In this document: piece after piece, positions 33,013 through 41,372 of the stretch
Numbering within the stretch: position 1 is the first letter of the stretch
Layout of the letters: every line of letters starts with the position of its first letter
Assembly (NCBI GenBank): GCA_025353105.1
Contig: JANXRG010000040.1
Coordinates: 1-55,840, forward strand
Length of the DNA stretch: 55,840 nucleotides
Reading direction: 5' to 3'
Source of the DNA: Verrucomicrobiota bacterium
Lineage (GTDB): Bacteria; Verrucomicrobiota; Verrucomicrobiia; Chthoniobacterales; SZAS-18
Position numbers and translations under genes: made by a program
Notes under the pieces: generated by a model
Database searches by the model: none
Told to the model about the DNA's origin: nothing
What the model saw: the letters and a program-made list of their open reading frames with translations, nothing else

Positions 33013-34050
33013 GTGAAATATTTCACAAGGGCTCGGACTTCCCCGCCAGAGGACACGGCGAAGGACATCAAGGAAATCCTTACCCTGGTCCAGCCGCAGT
33101 TGCGGAAGGTGGACGAGGCCATCCAAGTGCAGGCGGGTAAGTTTGACGACGCGATTTCCGGATACGTGGCGTACGCGCTCGAATCGACCGGCAAGCGTTT
33201 GCGGCCCGCGCTCGCGTTGCTGGTGGGCGGCGCCACCGGCGGCATCACCCCACAACATGTGGACCTCGCGGTCATCGTTGAAATGATCCACCTCGCAACG
33301 CTGGTGCATGACGACATCATGGACGGAGCCGACACGCGGCGCGGCCAGCCCACGCCGAATGCGCGCTGGGGTAATGCGATCACGGTTTTGCTGGGTGATT
33401 GCCTCTTCGCGCATGCCCTGGACCTCTCCACGAATTTCGAGGAAGCCGACATCAGCCGCCGGATTGCGCGGGCGGCGAACGCGGTGTGCACCGGCGAAAT
33501 CATCCAGACCCAGCGTCGCTTTGATTTGAATCTCAGCCACGCGGATTATTTCCGGATCATCGAGCTGAAGACCGCAGCGCTGTTTGGTTGCGCGGCCGAG
33601 CTGGGCGCGCGATTGAGCGGCAGTGATCCCGCGATGTGCGAATCGATGAAGCAGTTCGGCCTGAAGCTCGGCACGGCCTACCAGATTTACGACGACTGCC
33701 TCGACATGGCGGGCGATGAAACGCAGGCGGGAAAGACGCTCGGCACGGATTTGCAAAAGGGGAAACTTACGCTCCCCGTCCTGAATTTATTGCAGTCTGC
33801 GTCGCCCGCCGATCTCGCAGTCTACAGCCAGATCATTCTTCGCGCGGAGGAACCCGAATCGGTGGCCATCACCGCCGCGGCGCGGCGGAGCGGCTCGCTG
33901 CGCAAGGCCATCCACACCGGCGTGGACATGGTGGATGAGGCGATGCAACTCCTCGAGACGTTGCCGCCCGGGCCATACGCTGAAGCCTTGCACGCCATCG
34001 CGGGAAGAATCTCGCAGATGATCGAGAGCTTCGCGGCCGAGGCCGGCTGA
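33013..34050 (+). CDS. Polyprenyl diphosphate synthase (long-chain trans-prenyltransferase, IspB/HepT type)
   Basis: The 345-residue enzyme extends allylic diphosphates with isopentenyl diphosphate, usually to make the side chain of a respiratory quinone. The first aspartate-rich motif is LVHDDIMD (Asp100, Asp101, Asp104) with GADTRRGQPT after it. The second is QIYDDCLDMAGDETQAGKTLG (Asp227, Asp228, Asp231). Other family signatures are KRLRPAL and KLTLPVLNLL. A small residue five positions before the first motif favours a long-chain product; the exact length cannot be read. The GTG start is fixed by the promoter six bases upstream. Confidence 0.93.
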   Translation: MKYFTRARTSPPEDTAKDIKEILTLVQPQLRKVDEAIQVQAGKFDDAISGYVAYALESTGKRLRPALALLVGGATGGITPQHVDLAVIVEMIHLATLVHDDIMDGADTRRGQPTPNARWGNAITVLLGDCLFAHALDLSTNFEEADISRRIARAANAVCTGEIIQTQRRFDLNLSHADYFRIIELKTAALFGCAAELGARLSGSDPAMCESMKQFGLKLGTAYQIYDDCLDMAGDETQAGKTLGTDLQKGKLTLPVLNLLQSASPADLAVYSQIILRAEEPESVAITAAARRSGSLRKAIHTGVDMVDEAMQLLETLPPGPYAEALHAIAGRISQMIESFAAEAG

Positions 34051-34071
34051 CAGGCGGCGGCAGGATTCGCC

Positions 34072-34100
34072 TTTCCATCGCAGGGTGAGGTGGTTACAAC
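34072..34100 (+). promoter_or_regulatory. Putative radC promoter, leaderless
   Basis: TTTCCA (34072-34077), a 17-base spacer and TACAAC (34095-34100) form a moderate sigma70-like pair. The -10 box ends six bases before the radC ATG at 34107. Confidence 0.45.
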
Positions 34101-34106
34101 TCGCGC

Positions 34107-34802
34107 ATGGCGGCGTTGAGAATCCGCGAACTGCCCGAGGGCGAGCGCCCCCGGGAACGGCTCATGCGGCTCGGCGCGTCCGCCTTGTCTAACGCCGAAC
34201 TCATCGCGATTTTGCTGCGGACCGGGATGAAGGGCGCCAATGCCGTCGACGTCGCCCACCAGTTGATCGATCGGTTCAAGACGTTGAACGAATTGGCGCG
34301 GTGCACCCCGAGGGAACTCGCCAGCATCAAGGCGATCGGGCCCGCCAAGGCCGCGCAATTGGCGGCCGCGCTCGAGCTCGCTTCCCGCGTCGCGCACGAG
34401 ACGGTCACACGGCAGCGCGTCGATACCCCGCAAATCGTCTGCGACCTTCTCGGCCCCGAGTTGCGCGCGCTGCGGAAAGAATCGCTCCGCATTCTGCTGC
34501 TCGACACGCGGTACCAGCTCATCCGCCAGGAGACGGTGTCGCTCGGCACGATGAACGAGAGCCTCGCGCACCCGCGCGAGATATTCCGGCCGGCGCTCGT
34601 CTATTCAGCCTATGCCGTCATCGTCGCGCACAACCATCCCTCGGGCGACCCCTCGCCCTCGGAAGCCGATCACCGCCTGACGCGACGGCTCGCCGAGGCC
34701 GCCGCATTACTTCAGATCACCCTTCTGGACCACATCATCATCGGCACACCGCAGGCCGGGCGCGCGGCCTACTTCAGCTTCAAGGAAGCGGGAGTGCTTT
34801 GA
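34107..34802 (+). CDS. radC: RadC family JAB-domain protein
   Basis: The 231-residue protein has an N-terminal helix-hairpin-helix region (NAELIAILLRTGMKGANAVD, then ELASIKAIGPAKAAQLAAAL) and a C-terminal JAB/MPN metalloprotease-like domain with the zinc motif HNHPSGDPSPSEAD (His175, His177, Asp188) after VYSAYAVIVA. RadC proteins were once linked to DNA repair, but their biochemical role is not settled. The length is usual. The ATG is the first start after the promoter and the next gene is lpxA, behind a long inverted repeat. Confidence 0.95.
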   Translation: MAALRIRELPEGERPRERLMRLGASALSNAELIAILLRTGMKGANAVDVAHQLIDRFKTLNELARCTPRELASIKAIGPAKAAQLAAALELASRVAHETVTRQRVDTPQIVCDLLGPELRALRKESLRILLLDTRYQLIRQETVSLGTMNESLAHPREIFRPALVYSAYAVIVAHNHPSGDPSPSEADHRLTRRLAEAAALLQITLLDHIIIGTPQAGRAAYFSFKEAGVL

Positions 34803-34960
34803 AAGGAAGAAGGAGGAAGGAAGAAGGAACAAGACCCGCGGCGCGGAAAAGTTCACGCTCGTCTCCGTTCCCGGCGCGTGATTAGTTGAGTCCACCAGGC
34901 CGTCTCAAGCGAGCAGGACAATCTTGTTCCTTCCTCCCTCCTCCTTGTTCCTTTTCTTCT
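34801..34960. repeat. Polypurine/polypyrimidine inverted repeat between radC and lpxA
   Basis: A purine tract beginning at the radC stop codon (34801-34834, GAAAGGAAGAAGGAGGAAGG onward) is nearly complementary to a pyrimidine tract ending one base before the lpxA ATG (34922-34960). The RNA could fold into a stem of about 30 pairs with an 87-base loop. The DNA strands are pure purine against pure pyrimidine, so a triplex is possible. A third copy lies at 21959-21999. It may act as an attenuator or be a mobile repeat. Confidence 0.75.
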
Positions 34961-34961
34961 C

Positions 34962-35756
34962 ATGCGCATCCACACCTCGGCCGTAATCGCGCCGGAAGCC
35001 CGCATCGCGGAGGATGTGCGCATCGGGCCGCACGTGTTGATCGAAGGCGCGGTCGAAATCGGAGCGGGATCGATCATCGGCCCGAACGCCGTCCTGACGG
35101 GACGGGTGAGGCTGGGCACGAAGAACAAGGTGGGCGCGGGGGTCATCCTCGGGACGGACCCGCAGGATCTTTCCTTCGATCCCGGCACCGACAGTGGCGT
35201 GTGGATCGGCGACGGCAATACGCTGCGCGAATACGTCACGGTGCACCGCGCGACCGTCGCGGGAAACGACACCACGATCGGGCATCACAACTTTCTCATG
35301 GTCGGCGTTCATCTCGCGCACGACGTCCGCATGGGAAGCCATTGCGTCGTGGCGAACAACGTCCTGCTCGCCGGCCACGTGCAATTCGGCGACCACGTCA
35401 TGGTGGGCGGCGGTTCCGTCTTTCACCAGTTCATGCGCGTGGGCGACGGGGTCATGATTCGCGGGCTCAGCGCGTTCGGGAAAGATGTGCCCCCCTTTTG
35501 CGTCGCCGCCGGGATCAACCGGGTCAACGGGTTGAACGTGATCGGCCTGCGTCGCTCGGGTCGGAGCGCGGAGGAGCGGGCCGAGCTGAAACGCGCGTTT
35601 GAGTTGCTCTATCGCGGCGGCCTGAATGTTTCGCAGGCCCTGGAAAAGTCCCGCGAACACGAGTGGACCGGCGCGGCGCGGAATTTTTTCGGCTTCGTGG
35701 CCGCCGCACACAAGCGCGGGATTGTCGCCTACTCCTCGGCGGACGCCGAAGAGTGA
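34962..35756 (+). CDS. lpxA: UDP-N-acetylglucosamine O-acyltransferase
   Basis: This enzyme catalyses the first step of lipid A synthesis in the cytosol. The 264-residue protein is a left-handed beta-helix with hexapeptide repeats (IHTSAVIAPEARIAEDVRIG, HVLIEGAVEIGAGSIIGPNA). The catalytic His lies in FLMVGVHLAHDV, followed by ANNVLLAGHVQFGDHVMVGG and HQFMRVGDGVMIRG. The C-terminal helical region starts NGLNVIGLRRSGRSAEERAE. The segment LREYVTVHR fits acyl-ACP:UDP-GlcNAc enzymes rather than LpxD. No lpxB, lpxD or fabZ is adjacent. Confidence 0.96.
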   Translation: MRIHTSAVIAPEARIAEDVRIGPHVLIEGAVEIGAGSIIGPNAVLTGRVRLGTKNKVGAGVILGTDPQDLSFDPGTDSGVWIGDGNTLREYVTVHRATVAGNDTTIGHHNFLMVGVHLAHDVRMGSHCVVANNVLLAGHVQFGDHVMVGGGSVFHQFMRVGDGVMIRGLSAFGKDVPPFCVAAGINRVNGLNVIGLRRSGRSAEERAELKRAFELLYRGGLNVSQALEKSREHEWTGAARNFFGFVAAAHKRGIVAYSSADAEE

Positions 35757-35776
35757 GTCGACGGTCGACCGCCAGC
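35755..35776. repeat. GTCGAC-type short repeat after lpxA
   Basis: GAGTCGACGGTCGACCGCC follows the lpxA stop codon directly. It matches the GTCGAC family at 5912-5931 and 31711-31822. The small palindrome GTCGACGGTCGAC could form a weak hairpin. Confidence 0.5.
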
Positions 35777-35867
35777 CGATCCGCGAATCGAATCCCATAT
35801 TGCTTGTGGGCGAGACTCTCTGGCCCTCGGTTCTCGAACCTTGAACCTCGCTGGTTCTGATTCCCAT

Positions 35868-35897
35868 TTGCCTTTCCGGCCCCGCCTCGCCTAGCCT
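35868..35897 (+). promoter_or_regulatory. Putative galE promoter with very short leader
   Basis: TTGCCT (35868-35873), an 18-base spacer and TAGCCT (35892-35897) form a -35/-10 pair with the same -10 hexamer as the polyprenyl synthase gene. The -10 box ends eight bases before the ATG at 35906. Confidence 0.6.
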
Positions 35898-35905
35898 TGG
35901 CGCCT

Positions 35906-36886
35906 ATGAAGATTTTCGTGACGGGCGGCGCGGGGTACATCGGCAGCAATTGCGTCGAACAGCTCCTGCTCCGTGGCGACAAGGTCGTGGTTTTCGACAA
36001 TCTCACCGAGGGACATCGAAAGGCCGTCCACCCGAAGGCGGTCTTTCACCAGGGCGACCTGCGCGATCCGGTTTCCATCAACGGGGCGATGGCCGCCGCG
36101 AAACCCGACGCCGTGATGCACTTCGCGGCGAATGCGCTGGTGGGTGAGTCGATGGAAAATCCGTCCAAGTATTTCCAAAACAACGTCGCCGGCGGCATCA
36201 ACCTGCTCGACGCCACCGTCGCCGCCGGCGTGAAGCGGTTCGTGTTTTCGTCGACCTGCGCGACGTTTGGCATGCCCGACAGGGTGCCGATCGACGAGAC
36301 GATGCCGCAGCGCCCAATCAATCCGTACGGGGAGTCCAAGCTGATCTTCGAGCAGCTCCTGCGGTGGTACGACCGGATCCATGGATTGAAATTCGTCTCA
36401 TTGCGTTATTTCAACGCGGCGGGGGCGAGCGAGACCTACGGCGAGGACCACCGCATCGAGACGCACCTCATTCCAAATGTGTTAAACGTCGCGCTCGGCA
36501 AGAAGGAGCGCGCGGAAATCTTCGGCGGCGACTACGAGACGCCGGACGGCACCTGCATCCGGGATTACATCCACATTCTCGATCTGGCTCAGGCCCACCT
36601 GCTGGCGCTCGGTAAGGACGAAAGCGCGTTCTACAATCTCGGCACCGGCGGCGGCAACTCGGTGGCGGAAGTGATCGAATGCTGCCGGCGCGTCACGGGC
36701 CGCAAGATTCCCGCGGTCGTGAAACCGCGCCGGCCGGGCGACCCGCCGCGGCTGATTGCGAGCTCGAAGAAGATTGCGAAGGAACTGGGCTGGAAACCGA
36801 AGTATCAATCCCTCGATGCCATCGTCGAAAGCGCCTGGGCGTGGCACGTGAAGCATCCCGACGGTTACGGCGACTCGCCGCACTGA
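35906..36886 (+). CDS. galE: UDP-glucose 4-epimerase
   Basis: This 326-residue short-chain dehydrogenase family enzyme interconverts UDP-glucose and UDP-galactose to supply sugars for envelope polysaccharides. It has the NAD loop MKIFVTGGAGYIGSNC, the MHFAANALVGESMENP segment, the catalytic Ser/Thr region VFSSTCATFG, the Tyr-xxx-Lys pair in NPYGESKLIFEQ, and RYFNAAGASETYGEDH, then GTCIRDYIHILDLAQAH. All are standard for GalE. The in-frame ATG at 35897 overlaps the -10 box, so ATG 35906 is chosen. The lptD gene starts 11 bases downstream. Confidence 0.95.
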   Translation: MKIFVTGGAGYIGSNCVEQLLLRGDKVVVFDNLTEGHRKAVHPKAVFHQGDLRDPVSINGAMAAAKPDAVMHFAANALVGESMENPSKYFQNNVAGGINLLDATVAAGVKRFVFSSTCATFGMPDRVPIDETMPQRPINPYGESKLIFEQLLRWYDRIHGLKFVSLRYFNAAGASETYGEDHRIETHLIPNVLNVALGKKERAEIFGGDYETPDGTCIRDYIHILDLAQAHLLALGKDESAFYNLGTGGGNSVAEVIECCRRVTGRKIPAVVKPRRPGDPPRLIASSKKIAKELGWKPKYQSLDAIVESAWAWHVKHPDGYGDSPH

Positions 36887-36896
36887 CGCTTTTCCG

Positions 36897-39290
36897 ATGT
36901 CCTTCCGCCTTTCGACACCTGCGCTGGCGCTGCTGGGATTGCTCTCCGCCCAAATCCTGGCCGGCGCGCCGGGCGGCGGCTTGACCTGGCCGGAACCGGG
37001 CCCGATCGAAATCTCCGCCGCCGAGGGCGCCCGCTACGAGAATCGCACTGCCATCGCGATCGGCAGCGTCAGCATCCAACGCGACGGAACGAGCATCTAC
37101 GCAGACTACGGCGAGTATCATCTGGACACCCGCGAGGCGATCCTGATCGGCAACGTCCGCATCTATCGGGACGGCCGGTTAACCATGGCGAATCGCGCGC
37201 GGTACAATCTCGAAACCGGGGCCCTGCAGGCGGACAAATTCGACGGCACGCAGTTTCCATTTTTCCTGTCGGGCCAGCAGGCCGTCTCCGCGGGCAAGAA
37301 GGAGCCGCTGACGCTGACCGACGCGTCGGTGACCACCCATGATTCCAGCAATCCTGACTACCAGATTCGCGCCCGTTCCGTCGTCGTCTACCCCAACGAT
37401 CGGGTCGTGTACAAGGGCGTGAGGCTCTACGTCGGCAAGACGCCGATCATGTACCTGCCGTATTTCGTGACTTCGCTGGAGTCGCGCGAGGATGACGGCA
37501 TCGAACTCGCACCGGGCCAGAGCAGCACCGATGGCGTGTTCTTGCTGACGAAATACGGGATCCCGATCTCGCAATCCCTGACGCTGCAAACGGTGCTCGA
37601 CTACCGCACCGAGCGTGGCATCGCGGGCGGACTGAATTTCTTTTACCGGCCGAACGCCCCGGTGTCGCGTCGCAATCCAAGTGCGAATCCTTTCCTCGGC
37701 CTCGCCGGGAACACCGATGACCAGCCCAGCGGGCCGCAGGCCGGCGCGGCCGGGCGGGACCCTCGCGGGCTCCGGTCCACCGAAGGCGCCCGGCTGCTCA
37801 CGTATTTTCTGGAGGATCAAGAACCGGACCTCAACCGCACCAGCATCCCCCGCCTGCCCGTCTCACGCGGTCGCTACCGCATCGCGGTGGAGAACGTGCA
37901 TTTTTTCACCGACGACCTCTACGTCAAGCTCGCAGCGACGAAGCTGAGCGACCAGTACATGCTGCAGGATTTCTTCCGCAAGGAATTCTCGCTCGATCCG
38001 CAGCCGGACAACGTCGCCGCGTTCACGCTGCGCAAGGACGACTTCACGCTCACGCTGATCGCGCGCTACCAGCTCAATAATTTTTACGATTCGACGGAGC
38101 GACTGCCCGAGCTGGTGCTGGACTTCAAGCGGGTGGAACTGGCGGGGACCGGCATTTTTTACGAGGGCGAGACCGGCGCGGCCTACCTCAAGCGTTTCTT
38201 CGCCAACGACCGCGTGTTTCGACCCACGTACGCTTTTTCCCGCCTTGACTCGTTTCATCAACTGACCTCGCCGCAGACCTTCTTTGGCTGGCTGAACATC
38301 GTGCCGCGCGTGGGATTCCGCCTGACCTATTACAGCGAAACCGCGCCGAACCAGACGGTGGCGAATGCGCTGGGCGCGTCGACCTACAACGCCAGCCAAA
38401 TCCCGACGGCGATTGCCCCCTTTGCGGTGGCTGGCTCGTTGTGGCGCCCCGTTTTCAACACCGGCTTTGAAAGCTCTTTCAAGCTCACGCGCATCTTCAA
38501 CGTGCAGTCGCGCGCGCTCGGGCTCGACCGGCTGCAGCACGTGATCGAGCCATACACGAATCTCACGTACGTCCAGGATCTCAACCAGCAGACGCGCGTG
38601 CCCCTTCCCGCCGATCGGCTCCAGCCCACCACCGCGCTCAACCCGATCGACTTCCCCCAATTTACGGCGATCGATTCCATCCGCTCCGCCACCGCCGCGC
38701 GCTTCGGGGTCCGCCAGCGCTTCCAGACGAAACGTGACGCCCTCACGTTCAACTGGCTCGAGCTCGACTCCTTTTTCCAGCGCGATTTTCGCAATCCGTA
38801 CAACAAGACGAGCTATTCCAATTTTTTCCAAAGCATCCGGTTCCGCCCGGTCCCCTGGATGTCTCTCTCGTTCTATTCGCAGTTTCCGATGACTCGCGCC
38901 GGCTTCACGGAGGTGAACACGGCCGTGCGGTTCATGCCGAGCAGCAACGTCGAGATCGAGTTGGGCCAGCAATTCCTGAACAATAATCCGTACTTCCCAA
39001 ACAGCAGCCTCACGACCTACCGCTTGTATTATCGCATCGGTGAAAATTGGGCCGTCGGGGCCGGGGGTCGTTACGAATTTTCCGACCGCACGCTCGAGAA
39101 CCAGACCTACACGATTTATCGCGACCTCACCAGTTTTGTCGGCAGCATCAGTGCTGTCGCCAACAACAATCGAGGAGTAAGGGATGTTGGGTTCCTCCTC
39201 ACCTTCACCCTGAAGGATCTGCCGAGCTTCAGCCAGTCGCTGAACTACAATCCGGGCCTCAGCAACCCCTCGCCGATGACGCAGTTTTGA
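36897..39290 (+). CDS. lptD: LPS assembly outer-membrane protein LptD (OstA/Imp)
   Basis: The 797-residue outer-membrane protein has a signal peptide (MSFRLSTPALALLGLLSAQI, cleavage near LAGA). An N-terminal beta-jellyroll (OstA-like) repeat domain covers about residues 30-190 (ISAAEGARYENRTAIAIGSV, AILIGNVRIYRDGRLTMANR). A long beta-barrel domain follows, rich in aromatic alternation and ending NPGLSNPSPMTQF. LptD inserts lipopolysaccharide into the outer leaflet together with LptE. The cysteine pairs that control E. coli LptD are not evident here. It follows galE by 11 bases. Together with lpxA, kdsB, hldA and gmhB it confirms an LPS-bearing outer membrane. Confidence 0.88.
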   Translation: MSFRLSTPALALLGLLSAQILAGAPGGGLTWPEPGPIEISAAEGARYENRTAIAIGSVSIQRDGTSIYADYGEYHLDTREAILIGNVRIYRDGRLTMANRARYNLETGALQADKFDGTQFPFFLSGQQAVSAGKKEPLTLTDASVTTHDSSNPDYQIRARSVVVYPNDRVVYKGVRLYVGKTPIMYLPYFVTSLESREDDGIELAPGQSSTDGVFLLTKYGIPISQSLTLQTVLDYRTERGIAGGLNFFYRPNAPVSRRNPSANPFLGLAGNTDDQPSGPQAGAAGRDPRGLRSTEGARLLTYFLEDQEPDLNRTSIPRLPVSRGRYRIAVENVHFFTDDLYVKLAATKLSDQYMLQDFFRKEFSLDPQPDNVAAFTLRKDDFTLTLIARYQLNNFYDSTERLPELVLDFKRVELAGTGIFYEGETGAAYLKRFFANDRVFRPTYAFSRLDSFHQLTSPQTFFGWLNIVPRVGFRLTYYSETAPNQTVANALGASTYNASQIPTAIAPFAVAGSLWRPVFNTGFESSFKLTRIFNVQSRALGLDRLQHVIEPYTNLTYVQDLNQQTRVPLPADRLQPTTALNPIDFPQFTAIDSIRSATAARFGVRQRFQTKRDALTFNWLELDSFFQRDFRNPYNKTSYSNFFQSIRFRPVPWMSLSFYSQFPMTRAGFTEVNTAVRFMPSSNVEIELGQQFLNNNPYFPNSSLTTYRLYYRIGENWAVGAGGRYEFSDRTLENQTYTIYRDLTSFVGSISAVANNNRGVRDVGFLLTFTLKDLPSFSQSLNYNPGLSNPSPMTQF

Positions 39291-39320
39291 TGGGGCGGCC
39301 GGCCGGCCCGGCGAAGTCCT

Positions 39321-39349
39321 TTGGCGCCGGCGCGTTTTTAGGGTTAGTC
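39321..39349 (+). promoter_or_regulatory. Putative thrC promoter with short leader
   Basis: TTGGCG (39321-39326), a 17-base spacer and TTAGTC (39344-39349) form a weak-to-moderate pair. The -10 box ends 11 bases before the ATG at 39361. A GGCCGGCC palindrome just upstream (about 39297-39308) may end lptD transcription. Confidence 0.35.
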
Positions 39350-39360
39350 CTCCGGCGTCC

Positions 39361-40482
39361 ATGTCCGCCGCCCCCTCATCCCTCGCCCACGATCACGGCG
39401 TCATCACTCGCTGGCGCGCGTTCCTGCCGGATGTCACCACTGACACCCCCGTCATATCGCTCAACGAGGGGTCGACCCCCCTCATCCACTCCCCGCGCCT
39501 GAGCGAATGTGCCGGACGAGGAACGAATGTCTACCTCAAGTACGAGGCGTTGAATCCCACGTGCTCGTTCAAGGATCGCGGCATGACCGTCGCCGTGTCC
39601 AAAGCGGTCGAATCCGGCGTGCGGGCGATTGTCTGCGCGTCCACCGGCAACACCTCCGCCTCCGCCGCGGCGTATGCGGCGCGCGCGGGTGTCGCGTGCG
39701 TCGTCCTGCTGCCCTCGGGCAAGATCGCGCTCGGTAAGCTGGTGCAGGCTTTCGCGTACGGTGCGAAGGTCATCAGCGTCGAGGGGAATTTCGACGACGC
39801 ACTGCGCCTGGTGCGCGAGCTCGGGGCCGACGCATCCACCGGCGTGGCGGTGGTCAATTCGATCAACCCGCATCGGATCGAGGGCCAGAAAACCGCCGCG
39901 TTCGAAATTATCGAGGAACTTGGCGACGCGCCGGCGGTCCATTTTTTACCGGTCGGCAACGCGGGCAACATCACCGCGTATTGGCGGGGTTACCGGGAAT
40001 TCCATGCGGCGGGTCGCGCGAAGACGCTCCCGCGCTTTGCCGGATTCCAAGCCGCGGGCGCCGCGCCGATCTTTTTCCGCACGCGCGTCGAAGACCCGAA
40101 GACGATTGCCACGGCCATTCGGATCGGAAATCCCGCCAGCTGGGCGAGCGCGGACGAAGCGGTGGCCGGCTCGCGCGGCGCGATCGACATCGTCACCGAC
40201 GCGGAGATTATCGACGCCCAGTCGTGGCTCGCCCGACACGAGGGCATCTTTGCCGAGCCGGCGAGCGCGGCGTCCGTGGCGGGGCTGTTGCGTTGCGTGG
40301 ACGCAAAACGCGAACCTTGCGCCACCTGCCCGCTCCGAAACGTACCGGAGGGCGCGAACATCGTGTGCACGCTGACCGGACATGGCCTGAAAGACCCGGA
40401 CGCCGCGCGCGCGAATCTGCCCGCTATTTCCTCCATCCCGGCGGAATTGTCCGCGGTGCGGGCGGCGATTGGCGGTGGATGA
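39361..40482 (+). CDS. thrC: Threonine synthase
   Basis: This PLP enzyme converts O-phosphohomoserine to threonine. The 373-residue protein is of the compact type used by many bacteria: ISLNEGSTPLIHSPRLSECA, the PLP lysine in NPTCSFKDRGMTVAVSKAVE, the phosphate loop CASTGNTSASAAAYAARAG, the glycine loop FLPVGNAGNITAYWRGYREF and the C-terminal FAEPASAASVAGLL. A CATCPLR pair of cysteines near residue 325 is unusual and could bind a metal or form a disulfide. Its product feeds IlvA, encoded at 1.2-2.4 kb. It is followed by AT-rich repeat DNA. Confidence 0.96.
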   Translation: MSAAPSSLAHDHGVITRWRAFLPDVTTDTPVISLNEGSTPLIHSPRLSECAGRGTNVYLKYEALNPTCSFKDRGMTVAVSKAVESGVRAIVCASTGNTSASAAAYAARAGVACVVLLPSGKIALGKLVQAFAYGAKVISVEGNFDDALRLVRELGADASTGVAVVNSINPHRIEGQKTAAFEIIEELGDAPAVHFLPVGNAGNITAYWRGYREFHAAGRAKTLPRFAGFQAAGAAPIFFRTRVEDPKTIATAIRIGNPASWASADEAVAGSRGAIDIVTDAEIIDAQSWLARHEGIFAEPASAASVAGLLRCVDAKREPCATCPLRNVPEGANIVCTLTGHGLKDPDAARANLPAISSIPAELSAVRAAIGGG

Positions 40483-40493
40483 GCAGAAGTATT

Positions 40494-40540
40494 TTTTACA
40501 AAACTACCAAATTTTCCAAATCAACGAAATTTAGAGAGGT
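40494..40540. repeat. AT-rich intergenic repeat (AAATTT family)
   Basis: The core at 40507-40537 reads CCAAATTTTCCAAATCAACG, then AAATTTAGAGA. It matches the reverse complement of 43013-43044 at 27 of 32 positions counted by eye. A second AT-rich stretch with a GAATTTC/CGAGTTT pattern runs from about 40600 to 40640. Confidence 0.7.
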
Positions 40541-40673
40541 CTCCGTCGATGATCCACTCCAGTTTTTTGACCAATCGTTAATGCTTCTAACTTTTGATCA
40601 TTCCTTCGAGTTTCGAATTTCAATCTTCGAGTTTGGGTTCCGTGGAAATCAATGATTCCTTCGGTCTTCGTCC

Positions 40674-41372
40674 ATGTCTTCGCCTCTTCTCGTCGCCCGC
40701 GACCTCCAGCAATCATTCACGATCGGCCGGCGCCGGATCGAGGTGCTGCGCGGCATCTCCATCGACGTCGCCGCGTCCGAGGTTTCCTTCCTCGTTGGCG
40801 CAAGCGGCGCGGGCAAGACCACGCTGCTTTATACATTGGCCGGACTGGAACGGCCCGAATCCGGTGAGGTGCTGTTCGAAGGGCGCAACATTTACAACCT
40901 TGGCGGGCGGGATCAGGCGCGCATCCGAAACGAGCACATGGGCTTCATCTTCCAGGGTTACCATCTGCTGCCCGAGCTCACCGCGCTCGAGAACGTCCGC
41001 CTCCCGGCCATGATGGGTGGGGCGTCGACTGAAAACCTTGATGAGCGCGCCGCTTCCCTCCTGAACGACCTGCAACTGGGCGACCGCCTGCATCATCTTC
41101 CGGCCGAGCTCTCGGGCGGCGAGCAACAGCGCGTCGCCATCGCCCGCGCCCTGGTCAATGACCCCGATATTCTCTTCGCCGACGAGCCCACCGGGAACCT
41201 CGACTCCAAAACGGGTGCGGCGATCATCGAATTGCTACTTGCGCTCGTGCGCGACCGGCGGAAAACGTTACTGGTGGTGACCCACGACCAGAGCCTCGCC
41301 GAGCGCGGGGACCGCAAGCTCGAGATCCGCGACGGTATGTTGACCAGCCATTCCAACTCCACGGCCCCATGA
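40674..41372 (+). CDS. lolD: ABC ATPase of the LolD/MacB type
   Basis: The 232-residue ATPase has Walker [14 protein letters not shown]-loop [20 protein letters not shown], signature [20 protein letters not shown], Walker [17 protein letters not shown] and switch His in VVTHD. The LDSKTG and [10 protein letters not shown] blocks place it with LolD (lipoprotein release), MacB and FtsE ATPases. The lipoprotein role is inferred. No LolC/E permease gene is adjacent, so MacB-like efflux is a live alternative. Its stop codon overlaps the start of ilvE by four bases, an odd functional pairing that implies translational coupling. Confidence 0.85.
   Translation: MSSPLLVARDLQQSFTIGRRRIEVLRGISIDVAASEVSFLVGASGAGKTTLLYTLAGLERPESGEVLFEGRNIYNLGGRDQARIRNEHMGFIFQGYHLLPELTALENVRLPAMMGGASTENLDERAASLLNDLQLGDRLHHLPAELSGGEQQRVAIARALVNDPDILFADEPTGNLDSKTGAAIIELLLALVRDRRKTLLVVTHDQSLAERGDRKLEIRDGMLTSHSNSTAP

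Noticed and set aside
39297-39308. GGCCGGCCGGCC palindrome as lptD terminator
   Set aside because: It is self-complementary, but there is no T-run, and such words are expected by chance at this GC content. It is mentioned only in the thrC promoter entry.
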